DNA of 64,000 nucleotides from Methylotenera sp. GTDB lineage: Bacteria > Pseudomonadota > Gammaproteobacteria > Burkholderiales > Methylophilaceae. The notes beneath the pieces are model-generated. The model was given only the letters and a program-made list of their open reading frames with translations. It searched no databases and was not told where the DNA came from. This document shows positions 55,135 to 64,000 of this stretch, one piece after another. Each line of letters begins with the position of its first letter. The stretch's first letter is position 1. Position numbers and translations under genes: made by a program. Where the stretch lies: positions 62,001 to 126,000 of the forward strand of contig NZ_JAUXOY010000027.1 of the NCBI RefSeq assembly GCF_030684185.1, given 5' to 3'.

Positions 55135-56499
55135 ATGAGTTATTTCAAGTTAGCATTTTTTAGCATATGTGCAAGTCTTGCACTGAGCGGTTGTACCACT
55201 TTTTCTAAAGATGGCGGGTTCGGTGATGTTAAACAGACGGCCGCACAGCATGTCAAGCAAGAGGTTGTTTGGCCAAAAACTGAGAATGAGCAAAAAATAG
55301 TTGCAGAACGTGTGAGCGAACTATTAAAACAGCAATTAGATGCTGATGGCGCCGTACAAATCGCACTGCTCAATAACAAAGGGCTGCAGGCCTCATTTTA
55401 CAACTTAGGCATTTCTGAGGCAGATATCGTGCAAGCAGGGCGTTTGCCTAATCCAAAATTTTCCATGTTTTACGCGCGAAATAACGGCGATTACAAAATT
55501 GAGCAGGCACTTACCTTTAATATTTTTTCTCTCATTGCTATGCCTAAAATGTTAGAGATTGAGCGTCGAAATTTTGAGAAAACCAAACAAGCAGTGGCGC
55601 TTGAAGTGCTGCAATTAGCCTATCAGACACGGTTGGCATATTTTAATGCAGTCGCTGCGAATGAGCACCTTCTGTATAGCGAGCAAGTTAAAGAGTCGGC
55701 AGAAGCCAGTGCAGAATTGGCGCGGCGCATGGTGCAGGCAGGTAACTGGAGCAAACTTGAGCAGGCGAGAGAGCAAAGTTTTTATGCCGATGCCATGTTG
55801 GATTATGTGAATGCCAAGCATCAGCAAACCAGCGCACATGAGACTTTATCTCGCTTGCTTGGTATTTCAGCAGAGCAAATAAATTTACAGAAACGTTTAC
55901 CTGATTTGCCTAAAACAGTCGCAGAGTTACAGTTATATGAGAAAACCGCTTTTGAGCAACGTTTGGATTTGCAAGCCATGCGCTTGGAAACCCAAAACTT
56001 GGCAAAGCAACTGGGGCTCACCAAAATCACACGTTTTATTAATGTGCTGGAAATTGGTCCAGCAAGGGTGCTGGAAGGCAAGCGTGGTGATCCGTATAAA
56101 AAAGGCGTTGATATTAGTTTTGAACTGCCTTTGTTTGATTGGGGTGGGGCTAAAGTAGCCCGCGCTGAGGCGACTTATATGCAAGCCGTGAATCGTACTG
56201 CACAAGCGGCTTTCAATGCACAGTCCGAAATACGTGAGGCATATAGCCGTTATCAATCAAGTTATGAAATGGCAAAACATTATCACGATGAGATTGTGCC
56301 GCTTCGTAAAAAAATCTTGGATGAAAACCAACTGCGCTACAACGGTATGTTAATAAGCCCGTTCGAGTTGTTTGCCGATGCGCGTGCGCAGGTAGCAAGT
56401 GTGAATGCCTATATTGAAAAACTGAATGAATTTTGGTTAGCAGAAACTGCGCTGCAAATGACGCTTACTGGCAGCGCTAGCAGCATGGAAGGAAAATAA
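55135..56499 (+). CDS. TolC/CusC-family outer-membrane efflux lipoprotein
   Basis: 454 residues from ATG 55135, selected because TGGAG precedes it and it starts a lipoprotein signal (LALSGC, Cys about 20); the frame also opens at 55096. Two TolC-type OEP repeats form the body (QAGRLPNPKFSMFYARNNG in the first; DISFELPLFDWGGAKVARAEA in the second, the classic family segment). It would supply the outer-membrane channel of a metal efflux pump. No inner-membrane RND or membrane-fusion gene is nearby; instead it is 2 bp from a multicopper oxidase gene, as in some copper-export clusters. Confidence 0.9.
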   Translation: MSYFKLAFFSICASLALSGCTTFSKDGGFGDVKQTAAQHVKQEVVWPKTENEQKIVAERVSELLKQQLDADGAVQIALLNNKGLQASFYNLGISEADIVQAGRLPNPKFSMFYARNNGDYKIEQALTFNIFSLIAMPKMLEIERRNFEKTKQAVALEVLQLAYQTRLAYFNAVAANEHLLYSEQVKESAEASAELARRMVQAGNWSKLEQAREQSFYADAMLDYVNAKHQQTSAHETLSRLLGISAEQINLQKRLPDLPKTVAELQLYEKTAFEQRLDLQAMRLETQNLAKQLGLTKITRFINVLEIGPARVLEGKRGDPYKKGVDISFELPLFDWGGAKVARAEATYMQAVNRTAQAAFNAQSEIREAYSRYQSSYEMAKHYHDEIVPLRKKILDENQLRYNGMLISPFELFADARAQVASVNAYIEKLNEFWLAETALQMTLTGSASSMEGK

Positions 56500-56501
56500 T
56501 A

Positions 56502-57908
56502 ATGAAACCGACTGATACAACAAATCGTATAACAAGACGTGATTTTTTTAAGATTGCTGGTGCTGGCGTGGCTTTAAGCGCAGTGAGCAAGGTGGGGTTG
56601 GCTGCGTTGCCAGAAATAGTTTCTGCAGAAAAAGCCAACACTCAGGCACCACTGCACCCAAATACGGGCAGACCTTACAATCCAGTGGTGACGCTCAATG
56701 GCTGGAGTTTGCCCTGGCGTATGAAAAACGGCGTTAAAGAATTCCATCTCGTGGCAGAGCCTGTGTTGCGTGAGATTGCCCCTGGCATGAAGGCGCATTT
56801 ATGGGGCTACAACGGGCAAAGTCCAGGCCCTACGATAGAAGTGGTAGAAGGTGACCGTGTACGTATTTTCGTGACAAATCGATTGCCCGAAAAGACCAGT
56901 GTGCATTGGCATGGTCAGCGTTTGCCTAACGGCATGGATGGCGTAAGTGGCTTAACGCAACCGGCTATACCGCCAGGCAAAACCTTTGTGTACGAGTTTG
57001 AAGCGAAACGTGCAGGTACGTTTATGTACCATCCGCATGCTGATGAGATGGTGCAAATGGCGATGGGCTTAATGGGTAGCTGGGTGACGCATCCAAAAAA
57101 TCCTAAGTTCATGCCAGTCGATCGTGACTTTATCTTTTTGTTAAACGCTTATGATATTGAACCCGGTAGTTACAAGCCCAAAATTAACACCATGCTGAAC
57201 TTTAATCTATGGACTTGGAACAGTCGCGCTTTTCCTGGTATTGATCCATTGGTGGTGAATAAGAACGATAGAGTAAGAATACGTGTTGGCAATCTTACTA
57301 TGACCAATCACCCGATTCATTTACATGGCCATGAATTTCAGGTGACTGGCACAGATGGTGGTTGGGTGCCACCTAGTGCACGTTGGCCCGAAGTGACCAC
57401 CGATATTGGTGTGGGTCAGATGCGTGCTATTGAATTTGTGGCTGATGAGTTAGGTGACTGGGCATTTCATTGCCATAAAAGCCACCACACCATGAATGCG
57501 ATGGGGCATGATGTACCTACTTTATTAGGCGTTAAACAAGATGATTTAGTGGGTAAAATCAGCAATCTAGTGCCGGATTACATGGCTATGGGCGAAACTG
57601 GTATGGCAGAAATGTCTGAGATGGCCAGTATGATGGACATGCCTCTGCCGGAGAACACACTGCCGATGATGACTGGAACGGGTCAATACGGCGCGATTGA
57701 TATGGGTGGAATGTTCAGCGTTGTAAAAGTGCGTGCAGGTTTGGCAAAAGACGATTACAAAGACCCCGGACCTTACAAACATCCTAAGGGCACTGTCGCT
57801 TATGAGTTTGAAGGTACAGTACCTCTAGCCGAAAGACCATCTGCAAGCGATGAAAAACCAGCTGTAGAAGTACAGGTGCGTAAGCCAACTGGGCATGAAG
57901 GACATTAG
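56502..57908 (+). CDS. Tat-exported multicopper oxidase (copper resistance type)
   Basis: 468-residue periplasmic copper oxidase. The twin-arginine signal is TRRDFFKIAGAGVAL (12-26). The copper ligands are all visible: HWHGQRLP, MYHPHADEM, HPIHLHGHEF and HCHKSHHTMNAMGH, giving type 1, 2 and 3 sites. A Met-rich stretch (about 360-390) resembles CueO/CopA copper-binding inserts. It likely oxidises Cu(I) to the less toxic Cu(II). It follows the efflux lipoprotein by 2 bp, so the two are translationally close. It is named CopA-like in function but the symbol is not certain. Confidence 0.92.
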   Translation: MKPTDTTNRITRRDFFKIAGAGVALSAVSKVGLAALPEIVSAEKANTQAPLHPNTGRPYNPVVTLNGWSLPWRMKNGVKEFHLVAEPVLREIAPGMKAHLWGYNGQSPGPTIEVVEGDRVRIFVTNRLPEKTSVHWHGQRLPNGMDGVSGLTQPAIPPGKTFVYEFEAKRAGTFMYHPHADEMVQMAMGLMGSWVTHPKNPKFMPVDRDFIFLLNAYDIEPGSYKPKINTMLNFNLWTWNSRAFPGIDPLVVNKNDRVRIRVGNLTMTNHPIHLHGHEFQVTGTDGGWVPPSARWPEVTTDIGVGQMRAIEFVADELGDWAFHCHKSHHTMNAMGHDVPTLLGVKQDDLVGKISNLVPDYMAMGETGMAEMSEMASMMDMPLPENTLPMMTGTGQYGAIDMGGMFSVVKVRAGLAKDDYKDPGPYKHPKGTVAYEFEGTVPLAERPSASDEKPAVEVQVRKPTGHEGH

Positions 57909-57969
57909 AGATACTCATTAATAATTATTTACTTATGGCATCAAATAACGAACGAAGAAAGGTGAAGGC

Positions 57970-58320
57970 ATGCAATATATTATTATGAAATATTTGATCA
58001 CGGCAGGCGTAGTTGTGCTGGTATCAGAGTTTGCGAAACGTAGCGATAAACTGGGTGGGTTAGTTGCCGCTTTGCCCATGGTGACGGTGCTTACACTTAT
58101 TTGGCTCTATGTTGAACAGCAGCCAACGAGCAAAATCGCGAACCACGCTTATTACACGTTTTGGTATGTGTTACCAACGTTACCCATGTTTTTACTTTTT
58201 CCGTATTTGCTGCCGAAAATTGGGTTTGTGTTCACTTTAATTAGCTGTGTGATATTTACTATGCTGATGTTTTTTTTATTTGCATTGGTGGTAAAACAAT
58301 TCGGGGTGAATTTACTATAG
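57970..58320 (+). CDS. DUF3147-family small membrane protein
   Basis: 116 residues with four predicted membrane helices (about 5-20, 28-46, 62-82, 90-112), beginning YLITAGVVVLVSEFAKRSDKLGG, which matches the DUF3147 pattern. Function unknown. GAAGGTGAAGG lies just before ATG 57970. It follows the multicopper oxidase by 61 bp on the same strand and is convergent with the hydrogenase operon. Whether it takes part in metal handling is unknown. Confidence 0.82.
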   Translation: MQYIIMKYLITAGVVVLVSEFAKRSDKLGGLVAALPMVTVLTLIWLYVEQQPTSKIANHAYYTFWYVLPTLPMFLLFPYLLPKIGFVFTLISCVIFTMLMFFLFALVVKQFGVNLL

Positions 58321-58356
58321 CGTTTCCCATAAGTTCTGTCTATGGAAAGAAAGGGT

Positions 58357-58848
58357 TTAACGTGTGAGCAGCAATTCCCAATGGCTGGTGTTTGGTTGAT
58401 GCAATAGTTTTTTACTGAATTCAAGCGTAATTGCCAACCTTTTACTAGCCTTCGCAGACAGGCTTTCACCCAGTTCGAAATGTTCACCAGCGATGCATAA
58501 AATAAATACGGCTGGTGGTTCTTCCTGATAGAACTTTGTGTACACTTTTAGCAAGGCCTCTGGCGCCAGCGCATGGCTATATAGCACTGGTGATTCGCAT
58601 GGTTGTGCGCGATAAAAATTAAAGGGCGTCCGTGTGTTAATACCTGCATCGATAAAAAGGACTAATTGTCGGCCTTTCATATCCAGTGCGTGTTCAATTT
58701 GTAATTGAAACTCTTCTATAAGTTCGAATTGCTCTGAAAAGCCGATTGTCATTAACCATGACGCTAAGTCGCGTAATAACAAGGGACCGAGCGCGTCATC
58801 ACCGCGCGACTCGTTGCCAACGGCGAAAATTAAAAATGGCGCAACCAT
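58357..58848 (-). CDS. hoxW: Hydrogenase maturation endopeptidase (HoxW type)
   Basis: Protease that removes the C-terminal tail of the hydrogenase large subunit after nickel insertion. 163 residues from ATG 58848, 4 bp after the hoxH stop; a TTG at 58860 would overlap hoxH. The family motifs are FAVGNESRGDDALGPLLL (metal-sensing Asp/Glu), EEFQLQIEHALDM and FIDAG. The C-terminal half contains AGEHFELGE with a second expected ligand. It closes the hoxFUYHW operon, and its substrate is the neighbouring hoxH product. Confidence 0.88.
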   Translation of the reverse strand: MVAPFLIFAVGNESRGDDALGPLLLRDLASWLMTIGFSEQFELIEEFQLQIEHALDMKGRQLVLFIDAGINTRTPFNFYRAQPCESPVLYSHALAPEALLKVYTKFYQEEPPAVFILCIAGEHFELGESLSAKASKRLAITLEFSKKLLHQPNTSHWELLLTR

Positions 58849-58852
58849 CAGA

Positions 58853-60352
58853 CTAAACAACCGAAGATGGGGTGCTTAATATGCCTTCGCTGGAGCGTGA
58901 TAAGCGGGACAACTGATCACTAGCGGCATTTAGCACTTCAATTTCTAACGGCATTTTCCCTAGTGCATGCGTTGCACACGACAGGCAGGGGTCAAAAGCG
59001 CGCACTGCCACTTCAATATGATTGAGCAATCCTTCGGTGATTTCGTGTCCATGTAGGTACTGCTGCGCGACCCTGCGCACCGCTTCGTTCATGGCCTGAT
59101 TATTGTGGGTGGTAGAGACAATCAGGTTGCACATGGTGACCAGATCATTTTCATCTACGCGATAGTGATGAATCAGCGTGCCTCTTGGCGCCTCAATTAC
59201 GCCCACACCCTCAAAGCCGCGCTCACCCGTTATGATGAGATCATTTCCAAGAATGTCACTATCATGCAAAAGATTTTTTATCACTTCAACGGCATGCAAC
59301 ATCTCAATCATGCGTGCCCAGTGATAACCAAGCGGGGCGTGCATCGGCATGACGCCGCTGTATTCTATAAAATCACGTCTTTCTAATTCCGCGAGCGGTG
59401 TGGAGATGAAATCACAGTTTTGCATGCGGGAAAGCGGGCCTACGCGATACCAGCCTTTTTCTGCCCCCATTGATTTTAAGTACGGAAACTTCATGTAGGT
59501 CCAGTTTTTAACTTCTTCTTCTATAATCTGCGAGTAGTTTTGATAGTGAACACCATCGAATAGTATGTTGCCGGCTCCGTCACGGGCGCGCAGGTGCCCA
59601 TGATATAAATCCATCCCACCATCAAAACCAACCATAGACATAAAATTAGCCTTAAAAGCACCAAAGTGATCATACAGTGCAGGGTTTTGCTGATGCATTA
59701 GTTTGACTAGATGCACCGCGCCAAGACTCCATGTCATCATGTCATCGATATCCTTTAGTAGTTCATCACGTTCAGTAATGCTGAGGGATTTATTGACACC
59801 GCCTGGCACTGCACCAGTGCCGTGAATACGCTTGCCTGCGGTATGGCGAATTACCTCTTGTCCAAATTTACGCAATAGCACACCTTGCCTTGCGATTTCA
59901 GGATGTTGCTCCGCAATGCCAACAATATTGCGTTTGGCTATGTCGCTATCAAAGCCGAACAGAAGGTCCGGCGAACTCAGGTGAAAAAAATGCAGGGCGT
60001 GGGATTGCAGTATTTGCCCATAGTGCATTAAACGGCGCATTTTATCAGCGGTAGGCGTTAATTGTTTTGCGCCTACAATTTCATCTAAAGCTTTGCTTGC
60101 TGCAAGGTGATGGCTGACCGGGCAAATTCCGCAAAGCCGTTGCACCATGACTGGCACTTCCCAGTATGGGCGACCCTGGATGAATTTTTCGAAACCGCGA
60201 AATTCGACGATATGCAGACGTACTTGATGTACTTTATTCTGATCGTCAAGCAGAATCGTGACTTTACCGTGTCCTTCAACCCGAGACAAAGGGTCAATCG
60301 CGACACGACGCAGATTTTCAGGATTGGCAGCAGTTTCTAATACAAAAGACAT
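58853..60352 (-). CDS. hoxH: NAD-reducing hydrogenase large subunit HoxH
   Basis: [NiFe] catalytic subunit, 499 residues from ATG 60352. AAAGGA lies 6 bases before this ATG, so two upstream in-frame ATGs (60358, 60370) are less likely. The nickel-binding motifs are [14 protein letters not shown] near the N-terminus and [15 protein letters not shown] near the C-terminus. 37 residues follow the final His, forming the propeptide removed by Hox[11 protein letters not shown] is also diagnostic. Splits H2 together with HoxY; electrons go to HoxFU and NAD. Confidence 0.96.
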   Translation of the reverse strand: MSFVLETAANPENLRRVAIDPLSRVEGHGKVTILLDDQNKVHQVRLHIVEFRGFEKFIQGRPYWEVPVMVQRLCGICPVSHHLAASKALDEIVGAKQLTPTADKMRRLMHYGQILQSHALHFFHLSSPDLLFGFDSDIAKRNIVGIAEQHPEIARQGVLLRKFGQEVIRHTAGKRIHGTGAVPGGVNKSLSITERDELLKDIDDMMTWSLGAVHLVKLMHQQNPALYDHFGAFKANFMSMVGFDGGMDLYHGHLRARDGAGNILFDGVHYQNYSQIIEEEVKNWTYMKFPYLKSMGAEKGWYRVGPLSRMQNCDFISTPLAELERRDFIEYSGVMPMHAPLGYHWARMIEMLHAVEVIKNLLHDSDILGNDLIITGERGFEGVGVIEAPRGTLIHHYRVDENDLVTMCNLIVSTTHNNQAMNEAVRRVAQQYLHGHEITEGLLNHIEVAVRAFDPCLSCATHALGKMPLEIEVLNAASDQLSRLSRSSEGILSTPSSVV

Positions 60353-60424
60353 AAGCATTCCTTTAAGCATGTGTGGTGATTAAGTCGCATTGCCATTTTA
60401 TTGGTGTGCATACGGCAGACTTTG

Positions 60425-60976
60425 TTAATCGAATTGCATAAGGCCATGACTAAGGTCTGGTTCACGTCCGGCAATCAAGTCAGTGAGCACTTTCCAAATG
60501 GCTTCACCAGATGGCGGACAGCCTGGAATAAAGTAATCAATTTTGACTACCTCGTGAATAGGATGAACTTGATTTAGCGGTAAAGGTAGCTCTGGGTCGT
60601 TAGGAATAAAGCCGCCAACCAGACCGTGCTGTGTATGATAGATTTCTGTTAATACGGTAGCAATTGAAAGATGATTGCGTTGTGCGGGCAAGCCGCCGTT
60701 AATGGCGCATGCACCTACCGCGACCAGTGTCTTGCAATTGGCGCGGAACTCACGCAGAACATGCACGTTTTCTGCATTACACAAACCGCCTTCAATCAGG
60801 CCAATGTCGCATGGCCCGCAATGCTTGATGTCTGTGAACGGTGAGCGGTCAAATTCTGCAAGCTCTATCAAGTCGAACAGGCGTTCGTCGATGTCGAGAA
60901 AGGACATGTGACAGCCAAAACAGCCAGCCAGACTTGTTGTCGCTATCTTTAGTTTTGGTTTAACAGGCACTTGCAT
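60425..60976 (-). CDS. hoxY: NAD-reducing hydrogenase small subunit HoxY
   Basis: 183-residue small subunit of the bidirectional/NAD-linked hydrogenase (group 3d). The proximal [4Fe-4S] ligands are in GCFGCHMS (about 18-25), GLCNAEN, GACAINGG and GCPPSGEAI. This short form lacks the extra clusters of membrane hydrogenases. It starts 1 bp after the hoxU stop and is 72 bp upstream of hoxH. Relays electrons from the NiFe site to HoxU. Confidence 0.95.
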   Translation of the reverse strand: MQVPVKPKLKIATTSLAGCFGCHMSFLDIDERLFDLIELAEFDRSPFTDIKHCGPCDIGLIEGGLCNAENVHVLREFRANCKTLVAVGACAINGGLPAQRNHLSIATVLTEIYHTQHGLVGGFIPNDPELPLPLNQVHPIHEVVKIDYFIPGCPPSGEAIWKVLTDLIAGREPDLSHGLMQFD

Positions 60977-60977
60977 C

Positions 60978-61703
60978 TTAATTATCTTTCAAAGCCGGAT
61001 GAGGTGTGAAACTGATAGGATGTTCATCGAAGCTACGCTGCCCGATGGGCACGGCAAATCCAACACGTTTTTTGATAATTACCCCAACAGGACAAACATG
61101 GGCGGCTTTGTCGTCACCGCTGAAATTGGTATCAGCAAGTCTGCCGGATTCAGCATTGACGATTAAGCGCGTTTTGATTCCGCGGCCTGCTAAGGAGAAT
61201 ACATCCTTACCATCGACATCGCTGCTGGCGCGTACACATAGCGAGCACAAAATGCAGCGGTTGAAATCAAGCAGATATTCCGGATGTGAGGCGTCGACTG
61301 GTCGGTCAGGGAAAAAGTGATCAAAATGCGATGACATCATATTCATTTCGTAAGCCGTGGCCTGTAATTGGCAATCGCCGCTTTTTTCGCAGGATGGGCA
61401 GAAATGATTGCCTTCAACAAACAGCATTTGCAGTAACGCTAGTCGTTCACCGTTGATTTGTGGCGTGTTGCTTTCAACCACCATGCCAGCCTGCGGTTGT
61501 TGGGTACATGAAGCGGTCTGTCTGCCGTTGGCGCTAACCGTACAAATCTTGCATGAGCCGTGCGGTTTAAACTCTGGGTTAAAGCACAGGTGTGGAATAT
61601 ATTCGCCAGCAGCCATCGCCGCCTGAATAATGGTCTGCTCTTCAGTAAAGGGGATGGTTTTTCCATCAAGCAGAAAAGTGTAGGTATCCTTATTTTGAAA
61701 CAT
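60978..61703 (-). CDS. hoxU: NAD-reducing hydrogenase diaphorase subunit HoxU
   Basis: 241 residues from ATG 61703, chosen because GGAG lies 8 bases upstream; ATG 61733 adds ten residues. NuoG-N-terminal-like electron-transfer subunit. A [2Fe-2S] ferredoxin domain comes first (CFNPEFKPHGSCKIC, then C in TASC). Next is the His-Cys3 cluster (NHFCPSCEKSGDCQLQ) and then [4Fe-4S] motifs (RCILCSLCVR and HVCPVG). It overlaps the hoxF stop by 14 bp, so translation is coupled. Confidence 0.94.
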   Translation of the reverse strand: MFQNKDTYTFLLDGKTIPFTEEQTIIQAAMAAGEYIPHLCFNPEFKPHGSCKICTVSANGRQTASCTQQPQAGMVVESNTPQINGERLALLQMLFVEGNHFCPSCEKSGDCQLQATAYEMNMMSSHFDHFFPDRPVDASHPEYLLDFNRCILCSLCVRASSDVDGKDVFSLAGRGIKTRLIVNAESGRLADTNFSGDDKAAHVCPVGVIIKKRVGFAVPIGQRSFDEHPISFTPHPALKDN

Positions 61704-63498
61704 TGGTACGCTCCAAATGTGCGCCTGCATCATCGCGCCCAGTCATTTGGCGCGCCTGTGAGAGGTCGTAATCAAGATCGAAGGCAGGAATAAATTCTTT
61801 ATGGATTAATTGCTTGTCATAGGCAGGGCGAAACTTGGCGATGGTGTCCAGCACGGGGTTGCATGCAGAGTGGCCCAAACCGCAATGGCTGGTTGATAGC
61901 AACAGCACGTTGAGCTTTTCGATTTCGGCGAAATCATAGGGTGAGCCATGACCCTGCGCTAATTTATCCATCATATTGGCTAATAAAGACGTGCCAACAC
62001 GGCAGGGTGTGCAGAAGCCGCAACTTTCATGCTTAAAGAAATGTACAAAGTTGCGCGCCACTTCGAACATGTCGCGACTATAATCAAACACCATAAACGC
62101 GCCCGCAGTGGGCAGATCATCAAAGCCTATGCGGCGGTCGAATTCATTAGCTGCGACACAAATGCCTGATGGTCCGCTGATTTGAACGGCCTGCGTATTT
62201 TGTGCGCCACAGTCTGCGAGCACCTGTGCAACGGTGACACCGAAAGGATATTCATACAAACCCGGGCGCACACAATCGCCTGACACAGAGAGTATTTTTG
62301 TGCCAGCAGAAGTGTCAGTGCCGATATTTGCGTACCACGCTCCGCCATGCAAGCCAATCAAGCTTGCGCAGGCAAATGTTTCAACATTATTAACCACCGT
62401 AGGTTGGTTAAGATAACCGCTGGTGACGGGAAACGGCGGGCGATTACGCGGTGTGCCGCGCTTGCCTTCCAGTGACTCAATTAAGGCGGATTCTTCACCG
62501 CAGATATATGCTCCAGCGCCCAGATGAATTTCAATATCGAAGTTAAAACCCGCATGGCCGAGAATGTTGTTGCCTAGCTGCGATTGCTGGCGGCGGTGGT
62601 GCAAAACAGCCTGTAAATGGTCGAGTAAGTATCGGTACTCGCCACGTAGATACAGAAAGCCTTTTTTTGCGCCAATGACGTGGGCACAAATGGTCATGCC
62701 TTCAAACACCATGTCGGCATAACTTGTTAGTAAAACACGGTCTTTAAATGTGCCGGGTTCGCCTTCGTCGGCATTGCACACAACATAATGTTGTTCGCCA
62801 GTAGCGGAACGACAAAATTCCCATTTTGAAGCCGTTGAAAACCCTGCGCCACCGCGACCACGCAGTTTAGACGTTTTGATTTCTTGTAAAGTTTCCAGTG
62901 CACTGTGTCGCAACGATTTTGCAAGCGCTGAACCAGCTTTAAAATTGCTATCCAGCAAGATGTCTTTTTTGCAGATATGATCTTCAATGGCAAAAAACTC
63001 TGGCGGCCAATCAGACAAAGGTATGTGCTCGCGAATCAGTTCACATATAGCACTTACGCGTTCCTTAGTAAGCTGGTTGATGACAATGTTGTTGACAAGA
63101 ATCGCAGGGCCCTGGTCGCACATGCCCGTGCATGAGGTGGTATTGATGCTCACTAATCCATCTTCTGAAACCTTGCCTGCTTCAACCCATAGTTCTTTGC
63201 ACATACTTTCCATTAACTGCATATTTCCCAGCATACGATCAGTGATGTTGTCGGAAAACAACACACGATACTCACCTTGCGGCTGCAGATAGAGTAGTGA
63301 ATAAAAGCTGGCTACACCTTCAATCTGGGATCGTGCCAGTTGTAATTGTTGAGCCATATAATCAATGGCATCAGCGTGAATATATCCATAATACTCCTGC
63401 GCTTCACGAAGTATTTGCAGCAAATGATGCGCATTATACTGGTAGCGGCTGAGTATAGGGTCTAAATACTCGGCATGTTTGTGCATGTGACTCAACAT
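61690..63498 (-). CDS. hoxF: NAD-reducing hydrogenase diaphorase subunit HoxF
   Basis: 602-residue FMN/NAD subunit from ATG 63498, preceded by GGAAGAG; the open frame begins at a TTG 36 bp earlier. The N-terminal NuoE-like part (1-160) retains CTGMC but not the first cysteine pair of classical NuoE. The NuoF-like part has the FMN site LRGRGGAGFSTASKWEF, the NADH site GAYICGEESALIESLEGKRG and the [4Fe-4S] motif ESCGFCTPCRVG with a distal Cys near TSHCGLGHSAC. It is first in hoxFUYHW and reduces NAD with electrons from hydrogen, or the reverse. Confidence 0.94.
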   Translation of the reverse strand: MLSHMHKHAEYLDPILSRYQYNAHHLLQILREAQEYYGYIHADAIDYMAQQLQLARSQIEGVASFYSLLYLQPQGEYRVLFSDNITDRMLGNMQLMESMCKELWVEAGKVSEDGLVSINTTSCTGMCDQGPAILVNNIVINQLTKERVSAICELIREHIPLSDWPPEFFAIEDHICKKDILLDSNFKAGSALAKSLRHSALETLQEIKTSKLRGRGGAGFSTASKWEFCRSATGEQHYVVCNADEGEPGTFKDRVLLTSYADMVFEGMTICAHVIGAKKGFLYLRGEYRYLLDHLQAVLHHRRQQSQLGNNILGHAGFNFDIEIHLGAGAYICGEESALIESLEGKRGTPRNRPPFPVTSGYLNQPTVVNNVETFACASLIGLHGGAWYANIGTDTSAGTKILSVSGDCVRPGLYEYPFGVTVAQVLADCGAQNTQAVQISGPSGICVAANEFDRRIGFDDLPTAGAFMVFDYSRDMFEVARNFVHFFKHESCGFCTPCRVGTSLLANMMDKLAQGHGSPYDFAEIEKLNVLLLSTSHCGLGHSACNPVLDTIAKFRPAYDKQLIHKEFIPAFDLDYDLSQARQMTGRDDAGAHLERTNVSK

Positions 63499-63642
63499 CA
63501 GAACTCTTCCAAATGATAGCAGCAAGCTTTGCAAAACAGACGTTGTGTCGATAATGAAATCAACACAAAATGGTCATGTTACTGGGTTACCATTACAGTG
63601 TAATTACAATATTTAAGCTACATACTGCAAAGCTAAACCCTA

Positions 63643-63648
63643 TATAAT
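63643..63648 (+). promoter_or_regulatory. -10 element (TATAAT) upstream of hupE
   Basis: Perfect consensus TATAAT inside the small dyad CCTATA..TATAGG, 57 bp before the hupE ATG. No good -35 was found at 16-18 bp, so activation by a regulator is possible. Confidence 0.4.
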
Positions 63649-63705
63649 TATAGGCGTGATTAGCTGGACTGATGTTTAAGAATTTAAATTATTATTAGGA
63701 TAATA

Positions 63706-64000
63706 ATGCGGTCAATGATGCGAAATTTTAATATAAAATTTCCCCTGCTTGTGCTGGTTTTATTGCCAGGTTTAGCTTACGCCCATGTTGGTGTAGAACA
63801 CGTCAGCGGCTGGCTGGCTGGCATTCAGCATCCATTTTCAGGCTTGGATCACCTCTGCGCTATGGTTGCCGTCGGCTTGTGGGCCAGGCAAACGGGTGGT
63901 CGTACCCTGTGGGCATTACCTTTGACCTTTGTTAGTGTAATGGCTTTAGGCGGGGTGCTTGGCATGATGGCAATCTCACTGCCTTTTATTGAAGGTGGCA
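63706..64000 (+). CDS. hupE: HupE/UreJ-family nickel permease (partial)
   Basis: Open from ATG 63706 to the window end, 98 codons. TTAGGA lies 5 bases before the start. The signal peptide (about 1-26) ends LAYA, and then comes the family signature HVSGWLAGIQHPFSGLDHLCAMVAVG, with the His/Asp residues (HPFSGLDH) that bind nickel. Membrane helices follow. It would import nickel for the adjacent [NiFe] hydrogenase, from which it is divergent. In-frame ATGs 63715 and 63718 are alternatives. Confidence 0.88.
   Translation, partial: MRSMMRNFNIKFPLLVLVLLPGLAYAHVGVEHVSGWLAGIQHPFSGLDHLCAMVAVGLWARQTGGRTLWALPLTFVSVMALGGVLGMMAISLPFIEGG

Noticed and set aside
1-64000. tRNA, rRNA, insertion sequence or prophage
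   Set aside because: No cloverleaf-like or rRNA-like sequence, transposase or phage gene was recognised by reading both strands; tool-based scans were not available.

Overview
The window looks like a chromosome segment of an AT-rich betaproteobacterium. The best guess is Methylophilaceae (a Methylotenera-like methylotroph), inferred from gene content, gene order and codon style; no database search was possible. Nearly all of the 64 kb is coding. It is mostly core genome, with several accessory clusters.

Layout. 1-5341 (minus): a zinc-acquisition cluster read as Fur/Zur-type repressor, ZIP transporter (broken by an in-frame TAG), two tandem CobW-type GTPases and a TonB receptor cut by the window edge. 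Two operator-like palindromes lie ahead of the transporter. 5518-10398: RNB exoribonuclease overlapping a spermidine-synthase-like protein, an RlmL-type rRNA methyltransferase, a MazG-like pyrophosphohydrolase and thiol peroxidase. 10550-23940: a FIST sensor divergent from a Pil-Chp chemosensory operon (pilG, pilH, pilI, pilJ, a 1691-residue ChpA), then a Cache-PAS-GGDEF-EAL protein. Together these look like control of type IV pili and c-di-GMP.

24228-35840: dnaE, accA, tilS, tesA/ybbA/ybbP, purT and a truncated haemoglobin. 35884-48519: apbC divergent from metG, a glycine-zipper protein, a secreted helix-hairpin-helix protein, and the pyrF-lapB / ihfB-rpsA-cmk / aroA-tyrA block (aromatic amino acids, translation, nucleotide metabolism).

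48648-52749: an unusual accessory group, a DNA-binding/TolB-like/TPR regulator divergent from an atypical aldehyde dehydrogenase and a small secreted protein. 52801-54436: the two N-degron aminoacyl-transferases bpt and aat, separated by a 38-bp-arm inverted repeat. 54596-58320: a copper-handling group (Cys/His-rich periplasmic protein, outer-membrane efflux lipoprotein, Tat-exported multicopper oxidase, small membrane protein). 58357-63498: a complete hoxFUYHW operon for an NAD-reducing [NiFe] hydrogenase, with a HupE-type nickel permease divergent from it and cut by the window end.

The most notable non-textbook signals are: an internal block of metG with a completely different arginine codon repertoire (likely recombination); the amber-interrupted ZIP gene; a terminator for tpx embedded in mazG; a 21-bp palindrome covering the dnaE start; a REP-like inverted repeat; and the unexplained regulator/ALDH/secreted-protein group. 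I saw no tRNA or rRNA gene, CRISPR array, intact insertion sequence or prophage.
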